Shown here piece after piece: positions 8,255 to 16,169 of a stretch of DNA of 64,000 nt (positions are counted from its first letter, which is position 1; each line of letters opens with the position of its first letter). The notes under the pieces are model-generated. The model was not told the DNA's origin. It made no database searches and was given only the letters and a program-made list of their open reading frames with translations. Source of the DNA: Proteobacteria bacterium UBA6503 (lineage in GTDB: Bacteria; Pseudomonadota; Alphaproteobacteria; UBA1280; UBA6503); assembly GCA_002436405.1 (NCBI GenBank), contig DJLZ01000005.1:1-64000 (forward strand). The letters are read 5' to 3'. A program made the translations under genes and the position numbers.

Positions 8255-8968
8255 TTAGGCCGCTTGGATGCGGCTTTCGGTGTCGAGCTGGCCCTTGGCG
8301 TAAACCTTCAGGTCGGGGTCGGCACGGCCAATGCGCTCGGCAATGGCCGCCATAGTGGCTGAACGTTGCTGTGTGCAACGGAAAGCATCGGGCAGTGGTA
8401 CGCTTTGGGCGGCAAACGCCACAGCAGTGTAGCGGTTGGTCCACTTACGCACCAGTTCAACATCGGCAGGCTTCAGCGGTGCCGGCGGAACGGGCTGAAA
8501 CAGCACGTCGATCGACGGAATCACTGTAAGAGCCATTGCCACACGCTTAGCTTCACCAAACACCGACGCAAGGTTTGCATCGGTATAGCCCAGCTCCGTA
8601 GAGATAAGCTTGTTAAGCTCAGCCTGGGTCATGCCCAGAGTTTCGACGGCGGTTGAAACCTGTACGCCGGCTTCATCCTTGAGGTTGTAGATGAACCAAG
8701 CCAGCTGCTGGTCGATTTCGGCCTTACGCTGCTTTTGGGTTTCGTTGGGCTTGGACGGACGGTAAACCGCATGGGTCAGCCGTACGATATGAGCCTCAAG
8801 CGCCCCAAGGGCAACATCCGGCGTGGTATTGGCCATGTTGGCTAATATCAGCTGGGTCGCTGGGGTATCACTGTTGGCACGGGCCCGCAGCTCGAGGGTG
8901 GAGAGGTAGAAACGCAGCGACTCGAGAGTCAGCGCTTCGCCAGCCACCAATTCAAAGAAGGTCTTCAT
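8255..8968 (-). CDS. Hypothetical protein, 237 aa, foreign codon use
   Basis: I do not recognise this protein. It is soluble and mostly helical, with no signal peptide or membrane helix. It opens MKTFFELVAGEALTLESLRF, has a helical region (Q/R/K-rich, about 75-95) and an HTH-like stretch ALETLGMTQ-like (VETLGMTQAELNKLI, about 115-130). The ATG at 8968 has GGAG about nine bases upstream. Codons such as CTC, CTG, TAC, ATC and GAG dominate, unlike rnd and nptA on either side. Its leader (about 8984-9022) is a pyrimidine tract on the coding strand, a trait shared with the FtsH-like and ClpX-like genes at 22986-27184. It has its own terminator. Acquisition from the same source as that pair is inferred. 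Confidence 0.75.
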   Translation of the reverse strand: MKTFFELVAGEALTLESLRFYLSTLELRARANSDTPATQLILANMANTTPDVALGALEAHIVRLTHAVYRPSKPNETQKQRKAEIDQQLAWFIYNLKDEAGVQVSTAVETLGMTQAELNKLISTELGYTDANLASVFGEAKRVAMALTVIPSIDVLFQPVPPAPLKPADVELVRKWTNRYTAVAFAAQSVPLPDAFRCTQQRSATMAAIAERIGRADPDLKVYAKGQLDTESRIQAA

Positions 8969-9075
8969 AAGACATCTCCAGTTAGAGGGGGTAGAAAGAA
9001 AAAAGAGAAAGAAAGATAGGGATTTATCCTCCTTAGTATGGCCAGATATTCAAATATTACAAGGGTATAAAACGC

Positions 9076-9103
9076 AAAAAACCCCTGCCGCAGCAGGGGT
9101 TTT
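9076..9103 (-). terminator. Terminator of the usp-nptA unit
   Basis: AAAACCCCTGC (9078-9088) pairs with GCAGGGGTTTT (9093-9103) around a 4-nt loop, with a T run on the minus strand. It lies 14 bp past the nptA stop. Confidence 0.85.
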
Positions 9104-9116
9104 AATGTTGTGACCT

Positions 9117-10955
9117 TTAGTACGCTTTAAGGGCAGCTTCCTTCGGCGCTTCAGAGTCTAAAATGCTAATGGTGCATTTGCTCAAACGTGCCGCGTGGAA
9201 GTAAATACGCTGCAGCTTATCAATCACATCCATTTCAACACTAAAGGTGTTGAGGCGGTTTTTCTCTGAGGCTGTAAGGCGCTCGGTCAGGTGTTTACTT
9301 GCTTTGTTCGCCACTGACTTAAAGTCACGCTTCATGCCGATAACACGCTCGGCCGCGTCACGGTCAAGCTCAGTAATACTGCGGATACTGTCCTTAATGG
9401 CGCGGCGGCACACTTCGGTCAGGCTCATCAATACTTTTTCAGTCTCGTCGCTAATTACCACGGCGTGGTCAAGGCGGTTGAGGCCAATGTTTACAAAGTT
9501 AATCTCAATCACGTCGCCAATGCTTTCCATGTGGTGGCTGGCGTAAGTTAGGCCTAAAAGCTCGTTGGTTTGTTTTTCAGTCAGGCTTTGGCCTGAAACT
9601 TTACCAAGGTAAGTCACGATGTGGGCGTAAAGCGAGTCTACGTCTTCATCAAGCTTACTAATGGCTTTAAGGTCAGCACGTGAACCATGGAACAACGCCG
9701 GGATAAGACTATCGTACATATCAATAACCTCGTTCCCCATGCGGGCAAGCTCGCTACGGGTTGCCTGTAGGGCAAGCACTGGGGTTGAAATCAGGAATTC
9801 ATCCAAAAACAGTGGCTGAATTTCTTCATCATCCAGTGGCTTATCAGGGATTGCCCAAGTCAGGAAGCGGGCAAACTGCGTTGTAAATGGCAAGAACAGC
9901 ATCGCAATACCTACGTTAAAGAAGGTGTGGGCGTTCGCCACTTGGCGCGGCACGGTGTAAGCCAACGCTTCAACGCCTTGCAAGTCGGTAGGGGCTTTGG
10001 GTGACCACTGTGTCACAAGCTCGGCAAAGTAACCGATGAATGGGAAGATTAAAATAACACCCAATAGCTTAAACAATACGTGGGCAGCGGCCGCACGCAC
10101 AGCTTCACGGTTTTTACCAATGGCTACAATACCGGCGGTCAAACAGGTACCAAGGTTTGCCCCAAGGGTTAGGCCAATACCAACATCAAGGGTCAGTAGG
10201 CCTTGGCTTGCAAGGGCAATCACCACAGCCAATGCCGCAGCGCTTGAGTTTGTAAGGGCTGTAAATACCGCACCCGCAATAATACCGTATAGCGGGTTTG
10301 AAAGGTCAGCCATCACGTTAATAAACGGGTCGTACGTACGTAGGGGGTACATGCTTTGGCTCATCAATGAAATACCAAAGAAGATTAAACCAATACCCAT
10401 AACGGCGTGGCCAACTTGGGTGAATTTATCTTTCTTCGATAAGAACATCATCAAGAAACCAACACACACTGGCACAAGGGCAAACTCGCTAACTTTAAAC
10501 GCCAAAATTTGGGCGGTAATGGTTGTGCCGATATCGGCACCCAAAATCACACCAATACTTTGGGCAAGCGACATCAGGCGGGTAGAAATAAAGCCCACAA
10601 GCAGCACGGTTGTTACGGTGCTTGACTGCACAACGGCGGTTACAAAAATACCTGTAAGCAGGCCTGTAAAGCGGTTGCTTGTTAGGCGCCACATGACTTG
10701 CTTCATTTTATCGCCAGCAACAACCTTAAGGGCGGTACCCATTTTCTCGATACCGTAAAGCATAAAGGCTAGGCCACCAAACATACCAATGCATAGGTGC
10801 ATCCACTCTTTGTTGCTTAGGCCAACGGGCGCTTCGGGGATAATATCAATATTTGCCAAGTCAGCGGCTTCGGCCAATAGGGGCATCCCCAACAGGGCAA
10901 GTGTTAGGCAAACCATAAAACGTGTGTTCATAAATTTAGAAGCGAAGCGCTGCAT
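9117..10955 (-). CDS. Na+/phosphate cotransporter with C-terminal PhoU-like domain
   Basis: A 612-aa inner-membrane protein of the NptA/PF02690 family that couples sodium to phosphate uptake. A cleavable-looking N-terminal segment (LLGMPLLAEAA) precedes the first transport helix. The two inverted repeats carry the paired QSST (TAVVQSSTVTTVLL) and TNSS (FTALTNSSAAALAVV) motifs, with GADIGTTITAQ and GANLGTCLTAG re-entrant segments. A helical PhoU-like domain occupies about 390-600, common in bacterial members. Its ATG overlaps the stop of the upstream universal stress protein by one base (TAATG), so the two are co-translated. Confidence 0.92.
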   Translation of the reverse strand: MQRFASKFMNTRFMVCLTLALLGMPLLAEAADLANIDIIPEAPVGLSNKEWMHLCIGMFGGLAFMLYGIEKMGTALKVVAGDKMKQVMWRLTSNRFTGLLTGIFVTAVVQSSTVTTVLLVGFISTRLMSLAQSIGVILGADIGTTITAQILAFKVSEFALVPVCVGFLMMFLSKKDKFTQVGHAVMGIGLIFFGISLMSQSMYPLRTYDPFINVMADLSNPLYGIIAGAVFTALTNSSAAALAVVIALASQGLLTLDVGIGLTLGANLGTCLTAGIVAIGKNREAVRAAAAHVLFKLLGVILIFPFIGYFAELVTQWSPKAPTDLQGVEALAYTVPRQVANAHTFFNVGIAMLFLPFTTQFARFLTWAIPDKPLDDEEIQPLFLDEFLISTPVLALQATRSELARMGNEVIDMYDSLIPALFHGSRADLKAISKLDEDVDSLYAHIVTYLGKVSGQSLTEKQTNELLGLTYASHHMESIGDVIEINFVNIGLNRLDHAVVISDETEKVLMSLTEVCRRAIKDSIRSITELDRDAAERVIGMKRDFKSVANKASKHLTERLTASEKNRLNTFSVEMDVIDKLQRIYFHAARLSKCTISILDSEAPKEAALKAY

Positions 10956-11458
10956 TATTTGGCTTCTTTCTTCATAAGTTTTTGAACCATCTCATCCGCC
11001 TTCACCACAGTTACAGGCATAGGGGCATATTGCATAACCTTACGGGCTTTTGAGGCAATCAGCACTGACTTTAGACCACGGTGGCCATGGCTTCCCATCA
11101 CAACCATGTGGGCATCAATCTTTTTAGCGTACTCAACAATACGGCGTGACGGAATACCATCAAGGAACTTGGTTTCAGCCTTAGTAAAATCAATGTTTGG
11201 GCAGGTTTCTTTTGCTTCTTCGATGAATTTTTCCATCATTTCGGCGGCAATAGCGTCAAACGTGCGGCTGTCGTCGCTGCTTTCGCGGCGGTAGTAACCT
11301 GGGGCTGAGGCTGGCTCGTGCACAATGTGCAGCACAATAACTTGGCGCTCCATAAGCTCGGCAATGTTCATGGCAAAAATAAGCGCTGCTTCTGAGTGCT
11401 TACTAAAATCAACAGGCACCAGAATAGGGCCTTCGGGGTTAAGAACACATGCTGTCAT
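10955..11458 (-). CDS. Universal stress protein, UspA family
   Basis: A 167-aa cytoplasmic Usp domain (PF00582). It opens with ILVPVDFSKHSEAAL (conserved Asp near the N-terminus) and ends in VVMGSHGHRG...SKARKVMQYAPMPVTVV. The usual ATP-binding G-x2-G-x9-GS becomes G-x2-G-x9-AS, so nucleotide binding is plausible but altered. It is the first gene of a two-gene unit with the Na/Pi symporter, suggesting a link to phosphate or stress status. AAGGAT sits about ten bases before the ATG. Confidence 0.9.
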   Translation of the reverse strand: MTACVLNPEGPILVPVDFSKHSEAALIFAMNIAELMERQVIVLHIVHEPASAPGYYRRESSDDSRTFDAIAAEMMEKFIEEAKETCPNIDFTKAETKFLDGIPSRRIVEYAKKIDAHMVVMGSHGHRGLKSVLIASKARKVMQYAPMPVTVVKADEMVQKLMKKEAK

Positions 11459-11494
11459 TGTGAGGGGATCCTTCTTTAAATTAGAGGTGCTACT

Positions 11495-12250
11495 TTATAG
11501 CTTAATCATGCCGTAAGCAAGTAGCGCCCATACGATTGGCGCTGCAAACAGAAAACTATCCATACGGTCAAGAATACCACCATGACCAGGAATAAGCGCA
11601 CCGCTGTCTTTTACATCAAACATACGCTTGAACTTCGATTCAAACAAATCACCCGCTTGGCCAGCAAGGCTTACAAGGGCGGCCCATACGTAAAGGGCAG
11701 GGGTTGCTGATTCAACGTACACCATAAACACGCCTGTTACGGCAAGGGCGCCAAACAAGCCGCCAAATAGGCCCGCCCATGTTTTGTTAGGGCTTAGGCT
11801 TGGGGCAAGTTTAGGGCCACCAATAGTTTTCCCAAAAATAAGGGCAAAGGTATCGGTAAGCCATACCACTGATGCAAGCCATAGTAGGCTGTTGGCTGAA
11901 ATATCACTTACAAGCAGAATGGTCAGCATTGGCAGGGCAACATAAACACCTGTGAACAGCGCAAGGCTGCGGTGCTGCGGTTGGCCCACAAGCGCTGCAG
12001 GAATACCCAAAAACGCCACCGCCCAAAGGGGGATACTTGGCAGAATAATGAAGATAACGAAAAACAACCCAATGCAAAAGGCGTTGGCAATAGCCGCTTC
12101 ATTACGAATAAGCTTTAGCCACTCAAGGCTAATAAGGCCTGTAATGATACCAAGAAAAATAAGCCAGTATGGGCTGCCAAGCATGTAGCCCCCAACTAGA
12201 ATAGGAACAAGAACAAGGGCAGACAGTAAGCGAACAACAATATTAGGCAT
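11495..12250 (-). CDS. cdsA: Phosphatidate cytidylyltransferase
   Basis: A 251-aa integral membrane enzyme making CDP-diacylglycerol from phosphatidate and CTP, the branch-point of phospholipid synthesis. About eight hydrophobic helices are followed by the complete CDS signature SKFKRM-DVKDSG-IPGHGGILDRMDS near the C-terminus. I set the start at 12250 (MPNIVVR), since the longer frame to 12349 adds a polar stretch with no family resemblance. It stands alone here, separate from the usual frr/dxr/uppS neighbours. Confidence 0.93.
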   Translation of the reverse strand: MPNIVVRLLSALVLVPILVGGYMLGSPYWLIFLGIITGLISLEWLKLIRNEAAIANAFCIGLFFVIFIILPSIPLWAVAFLGIPAALVGQPQHRSLALFTGVYVALPMLTILLVSDISANSLLWLASVVWLTDTFALIFGKTIGGPKLAPSLSPNKTWAGLFGGLFGALAVTGVFMVYVESATPALYVWAALVSLAGQAGDLFESKFKRMFDVKDSGALIPGHGGILDRMDSFLFAAPIVWALLAYGMIKL

Positions 12251-12369
12251 GGGTATATTTGATACGTTATTATATAATTGATTTTCTGATATCCGGAGGG
12301 GCGGGCGCAAAGGTGCATAACCCCGCAGGAATTTAAATATAAAACACATTTTACCCGAAAAGGGGAAGC

Positions 12370-12750
12370 ATGAAATTTATTTTATACGGCCTTGGTTTAT
12401 TTATTGTTTTAGGCAGCATCACAATTATGTGGCTCGGCAATGTGCCTGTGGTGCGTGTGCTTGAAGTGCAAAAGGTAAATGCGCAAAAGGCGTTTGAAGT
12501 TGATGCCCCCCATACGGTTGACCTTTTCTTTGTGCCTAAAGCCGCTGTGGTTGAAGGTAAAATCCGTCTAGTCCGTGCGGGCCACGTGGCTGAGGTTGCC
12601 GTTGCGCCATCAACAGAAGCACAGGCCCCTGAAGGCAAGCTGACCGTAATCGCCCCCCTCCAAGACCGTGAGATGGCCATCATCCCCCCATACAACAACA
12701 TACCCGTTGGTGCTCAGGTACGGGGTGAGCGTTTAGGTAGCGGCTATTAA
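12370..12750 (+). CDS. Hypothetical single-pass membrane protein, 126 aa
   Basis: Not recognised. An N-terminal hydrophobic helix (about 3-23, FILYGLGLFIVLGSITIMWL) anchors a small soluble domain predicted to be beta-rich and exposed to the periplasm. AGGGGAAGC immediately precedes the ATG, supporting the start. It is oriented divergently from cdsA and convergently with the YdjM-like gene, only 10 bp away. Codon use matches the neighbours. Confidence 0.7.
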   Translation: MKFILYGLGLFIVLGSITIMWLGNVPVVRVLEVQKVNAQKAFEVDAPHTVDLFFVPKAAVVEGKIRLVRAGHVAEVAVAPSTEAQAPEGKLTVIAPLQDREMAIIPPYNNIPVGAQVRGERLGSGY

Positions 12751-12760
12751 ACGATATAGT

Positions 12761-13735
12761 TTAGCGACGCATGCTAATGCGGCTAATGGTGCGGGTGGCC
12801 TTATCAACCTCAATAGCCCAAAGCGGCTTAAGTGGGGTATCAAAACGACCGTAGCGGTAGTCACCAATCACCAAAGGTTCTTCTGAATACACGCCCATAA
12901 AGTCATCCGTAAACCATGCATAAGTGTGGATAGAATCTTTAAGCTCAGGGTACTGGGTCAGCAAAGTCTCAGCGCTGATGTAAGGCACGGTACCTGCAGG
13001 CGTAATATCAACCTCACCCGTAAGTTTGGTAGTGATGTTGGCAATCGCAATTTCGTTAAGCTCAGGGCTTTTAAATACAGCACGGTAGTGCAGCGGTTTA
13101 AACAGCAGCGGCATCACGCGCAGGTTTTCAGCCACAACATTGTTTTTCTGAAGTTCTTCAGCATATACGGTTTCAGCACGGCTGTGCCACATAGCTAAAA
13201 AGCCGATGTACGCGCCCACAAAAGCAATGCTCACCATCAAAGGGGCGGGCTTCATGCGGCGGTAGCTAAGCCAAATACCAATCATCAGCGGGAATGTGAC
13301 CAATGGGTCAATAATTGAAACCCAGTCCCCTGAAACACGCATATCCGTAAACGGCCAAAACAAAACAGTGCCATAGCTGGTAAGGGCATCAACAAAGCCG
13401 TGGGTGGCATAACCAATCAGACTAAACAGGTACATACGCTTAAATGGCGGGATGTTACGGTCACTAATCTTAAACAGCTTCTGCCATAAATGCGTGAGCA
13501 GCCAAACGCCCGCCGCGACTAAAAATGCCCCAACAGGAATAAACGCAAGGCTATGGGTAAAGTGGCGGTGGTACAAAATACCCATGAGTGGGTTGGTATC
13601 GCTACGAATCAGCACGTCAAGGTCAGGGGCAAGGCCACCGAGTGCGCCCATTGTAATGGCAAGGGCATAGTATTTTTTGCGTGAGCATGCTTGGGCGGCG
13701 GCAGCGCCAAAGGCGGCTTGTGAAAGTGGATCCAT
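12761..13735 (-). CDS. YdjM-like metal-dependent membrane hydrolase
   Basis: A 324-aa protein of PF04307 (YdjM family; predicted metal-dependent hydrolases of the inner membrane). The N-terminal motif MDPLSQAAFGAAAAQAC, PDLDVL, the HRHFTHS cluster and THGFVDALTSYGT are the conserved metal-ligand regions. Four to five helices follow (about 28-45, 68-88, 107-125, 142-165, 175-195), then a roughly 130-residue beta-rich periplasmic domain. AAGG lies about eight bases before the ATG. Substrate is unknown; E. coli YdjM is SOS-regulated but no LexA box is evident here. Confidence 0.85.
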   Translation of the reverse strand: MDPLSQAAFGAAAAQACSRKKYYALAITMGALGGLAPDLDVLIRSDTNPLMGILYHRHFTHSLAFIPVGAFLVAAGVWLLTHLWQKLFKISDRNIPPFKRMYLFSLIGYATHGFVDALTSYGTVLFWPFTDMRVSGDWVSIIDPLVTFPLMIGIWLSYRRMKPAPLMVSIAFVGAYIGFLAMWHSRAETVYAEELQKNNVVAENLRVMPLLFKPLHYRAVFKSPELNEIAIANITTKLTGEVDITPAGTVPYISAETLLTQYPELKDSIHTYAWFTDDFMGVYSEEPLVIGDYRYGRFDTPLKPLWAIEVDKATRTISRISMRR

Positions 13736-13863
13736 TTGTAGGGCCTTTATATGTTAAAAAAAGCGTGGAAATTGCTTGTAATTTTTATTGGTTAGCGTAT
13801 GAATACTACCCTGTTTTTGAACAGAGGCAATACAACTCTATTACCCAAGTATTACGAAGCAAC

Positions 13864-14286
13864 ATGACATACCGTTACATCCCTAAACCGTTCGAGTTTA
13901 AATCAAGCACCCAAGGGGTTGCTGTAACAGTTGTGCCTGCTTACGTGCCTGAGCATTCAAACCCAAAGCGCCACCAATATGTGTGGACCTATAATGTGGT
14001 GATTGAAAACCAAACCAATAAACGCATTAAGCTAATGCGCCGCCATTGGGAGGTTATTGATGCCCGAGGCCATAAAGAAGAAGTTGCAGGCCCCGGCGTT
14101 GTGGGTGAACAACCCGTACTTGAACCTGGCAGCAGCTTTACATACGCCAGCCACACGATGCTGCGTACCTCAACAGGCTTTATGAAGGGCGATTATGACG
14201 TTGTAGACGACCTTGGCCAAAACCTAAAGGTTGATATTCCGGCGTTTTCACTTGATGAACCTTTCGAGCGTCCGGTTATAAACTAA
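13864..14286 (+). CDS. apaG: ApaG/DUF525 domain protein
   Basis: A 140-aa single-domain protein of the ApaG family (PF04379), a fibronectin-type III-like beta sandwich. The core motifs WTYNVVIENQT, RRHWEVIDA, GPGVVGEQPVLEPG and YDVVDDLGQNLKVDIPAF match the family well. I choose the ATG at 13864 (MTYRYIP), giving a normal ApaG length; a frame open to 13681 would add about 60 residues with no family counterpart. Its cellular role is unsettled (linked to cobalt resistance and Ap4A metabolism in enterobacteria). It is separated from apaH-type genes here. Confidence 0.88.
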   Translation: MTYRYIPKPFEFKSSTQGVAVTVVPAYVPEHSNPKRHQYVWTYNVVIENQTNKRIKLMRRHWEVIDARGHKEEVAGPGVVGEQPVLEPGSSFTYASHTMLRTSTGFMKGDYDVVDDLGQNLKVDIPAFSLDEPFERPVIN

Positions 14287-14289
14287 CTT

Positions 14290-14868
14290 CTAGGCGTAGT
14301 CTTTTTTATAGTAAAGCAGCTCTGTACCTTTGTCGTTAAGGTCTTCATGGGCTTTAAGGCTTAGGTGTTCTTCAAGTAGGTGTGCTTTATTGAAAGCAGG
14401 CAGGCCTGAGTAAAAATCCGTGGGCTCAATGGTGAGCCAAACCTCATCCAGTAAGTTATTTTCTAAGCAGTAATCATAAACCCGTGTGCCGCCCAACACA
14501 GCAACGCGCTTTGCCCCATGTGCCGCTAGGTAGGCAATAGGGTCATCCACCTCAGGGTCAAGATGGGCAAAGTGTTCGGCCACTTTATTTTCAGGGTGTT
14601 GGGTAAATACCAAGCAGTTATAGGGGCGCATGGTATTTGCGTATTGTTCGGCGGTGTTACGGCCCGCAATAATCCAGTCACACTCATTTAGCTTGGCATG
14701 AAAGTGGGTTTTATCTTCATCGCTTACCCAAGTCTCCGAGCGGTGGGTACTGTCTTTAGCAATAAAGCCATCGCGGCTTTGGGCTACAAGGCATACCAAG
14801 TGTGGGTTTGTGGGGGTTGGGTGAGCTGTTGGCGTATTTGTAAAATCAGTCATACCAAAAGCATACAT
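14290..14868 (-). CDS. RibD C-terminal/dihydrofolate-reductase-fold protein
   Basis: A 192-aa protein of the RibD_C fold (PF01872). QSRDGFIA, the DWIIAGRNTAEQY segment and VLGGTRVYDYCLENNLLDEVWLTIEP correspond to the substrate loop, NADPH site and core helix-strand of the fold. It lacks the deaminase domain of RibD, so a stand-alone NADPH-dependent reductase of unknown substrate is likely. The start is uncertain: ATGs at 14868 and 14853 both lack a clear ribosome site. It converges with apaG, 3 bp apart. Confidence 0.8.
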   Translation of the reverse strand: MYAFGMTDFTNTPTAHPTPTNPHLVCLVAQSRDGFIAKDSTHRSETWVSDEDKTHFHAKLNECDWIIAGRNTAEQYANTMRPYNCLVFTQHPENKVAEHFAHLDPEVDDPIAYLAAHGAKRVAVLGGTRVYDYCLENNLLDEVWLTIEPTDFYSGLPAFNKAHLLEEHLSLKAHEDLNDKGTELLYYKKDYA

Positions 14869-15041
14869 TTGCTTAGGCTAAAAGCACAAGAAAAGTATCA
14901 GTTTTTTAGGTGCAATATATATAGGCAAGATTACAACATATGGCCTGCCATTCAACCCATAGTGGGTTGATAAAACCAAGGATATGTGGCATTTTCCAAG
15001 ACTGATTAAACTAAAACTAAGACCAAAAAACAGAGTTTCCA

Positions 15042-16052
15042 ATGCGTCCCGTAACAGTATTTGTTTTCGCCATCCTATTTGCAGCTTCAGCCATCGCACC
15101 ATTACAGGTGCAAAATGCCTATGCACAAGAAGCCACAAAAGAGTCAGCACAAAAGGCTCTACCTGCAAACATCCAAGAAGCAATTGATGTAGCCGTTGCC
15201 ACTGAAAACACATTTGTTATTCAAGCGACAATTAAACAAGCTGCCACCCAATACCCTGAGCATGCGGCAACAATTCTGGCGCAAATGCCTAAGGCTGAAG
15301 GCCAAAAGCAAGACGACACGCCAGCCCCAGCTGAAGTGGTTGAAAAAGTTGTTGAAGCTGAAACGCCAAAAGGTGCCCCAGCCCCTGAAGAAGAGTCTGA
15401 CTGGTCGGGTACGATGGAAGCCCGCTACGAAAAACGTTCTGGTAACACCAAGTCGCAAGAGTTCCGCGGTAAGGTTGATATGGAACATGAAAAGGGCGAC
15501 TGGCGTAACCGCTTCGGCCTAGAAGGTCGCTACGCCTCAGCTGATGGCGACACTATCAAAAAAGACTACGGCGCAACTTACGGTCTTGACTACAAGCTAG
15601 ACGAACACTACTTCGTGTTTGGTGAAGTTGACTACGAGGTTGATGAGTTTTCAGGCTACGACTTCCGTTTGAGCGAAAGCGTTGGTGCGGGTTACCGTAC
15701 TGAATGGCCAGCAAAAAAGATGATGCTTGATGTGCGTGCAAGTATGGGTATGCGTCACTTCCGTGAAGACGTTGCCGGTGCCGACACTGAGCATGAAATC
15801 CTGATTCTAAAACCAGAAGCCACCTACAAATGGCAAGTGCGCGATAACGTTGACTTTATGCAGCGTGTATCAGCCGCTATTGGTCAAGACATCACCACCG
15901 CTGAGACTGAAACCAGCCTAACTTACAAAATTAGCGACAAGCTAGGCCTTAAGGTTGCTATTGAAAACGAGTACACCTCATCAGTACCAGCGGGCACCAA
16001 AAAGCTTGATACCTACACCTCAACAGGTTTGGTCTACAAGCTGTTTGACTAA
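15042..16052 (+). CDS. DUF481-family outer-membrane beta-barrel protein
   Basis: A 336-aa secreted protein. The signal peptide (about 1-28) ends NAYA-Q, followed by an alanine/proline-rich linker (about 70-120) and a repetitive beta-strand region with WSGTMEARYEKRSGNTKS, DWRNRFGLEGRYA and LGLKVAIENEYTS, characteristic of DUF481/YdiY-like barrels (PF04338). The C-terminal sequence ends TGLVYKLFD with aromatic residues, compatible with barrel insertion. Function of the family is unknown. A hairpin at 14952-14970 (AACCCA/TGGGTT) lies in its upstream region, and another follows the gene. Confidence 0.82.
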   Translation: MRPVTVFVFAILFAASAIAPLQVQNAYAQEATKESAQKALPANIQEAIDVAVATENTFVIQATIKQAATQYPEHAATILAQMPKAEGQKQDDTPAPAEVVEKVVEAETPKGAPAPEEESDWSGTMEARYEKRSGNTKSQEFRGKVDMEHEKGDWRNRFGLEGRYASADGDTIKKDYGATYGLDYKLDEHYFVFGEVDYEVDEFSGYDFRLSESVGAGYRTEWPAKKMMLDVRASMGMRHFREDVAGADTEHEILILKPEATYKWQVRDNVDFMQRVSAAIGQDITTAETETSLTYKISDKLGLKVAIENEYTSSVPAGTKKLDTYTSTGLVYKLFD

Positions 16053-16064
16053 TCATTTGCAAAT

Positions 16065-16088
16065 AAAGGCATGACAAATCATGCCTTT
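16065..16088 (+). terminator. Candidate terminator after the DUF481 gene
   Basis: AAAGGCATGA (16065-16074) pairs with TCATGCCTTT (16079-16088) around CAAA. The T run is short, so it may be only a weak terminator or mRNA 3' stabiliser. Confidence 0.5.
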
Positions 16089-16169
16089 AGCAGATATTAT
16101 AAGGCACCCGTAAAGGGCGGTATGCCTAAGTACCCTATAAAAATAACCCTTTAGAGGCTTTGCCCCACC

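Noticed and set aside
10036..10758. A 240-aa open frame on the plus strand opposite the Na/Pi symporter gene
   Set aside because: Shadow frame; the minus-strand frame carries the conserved transport motifs.
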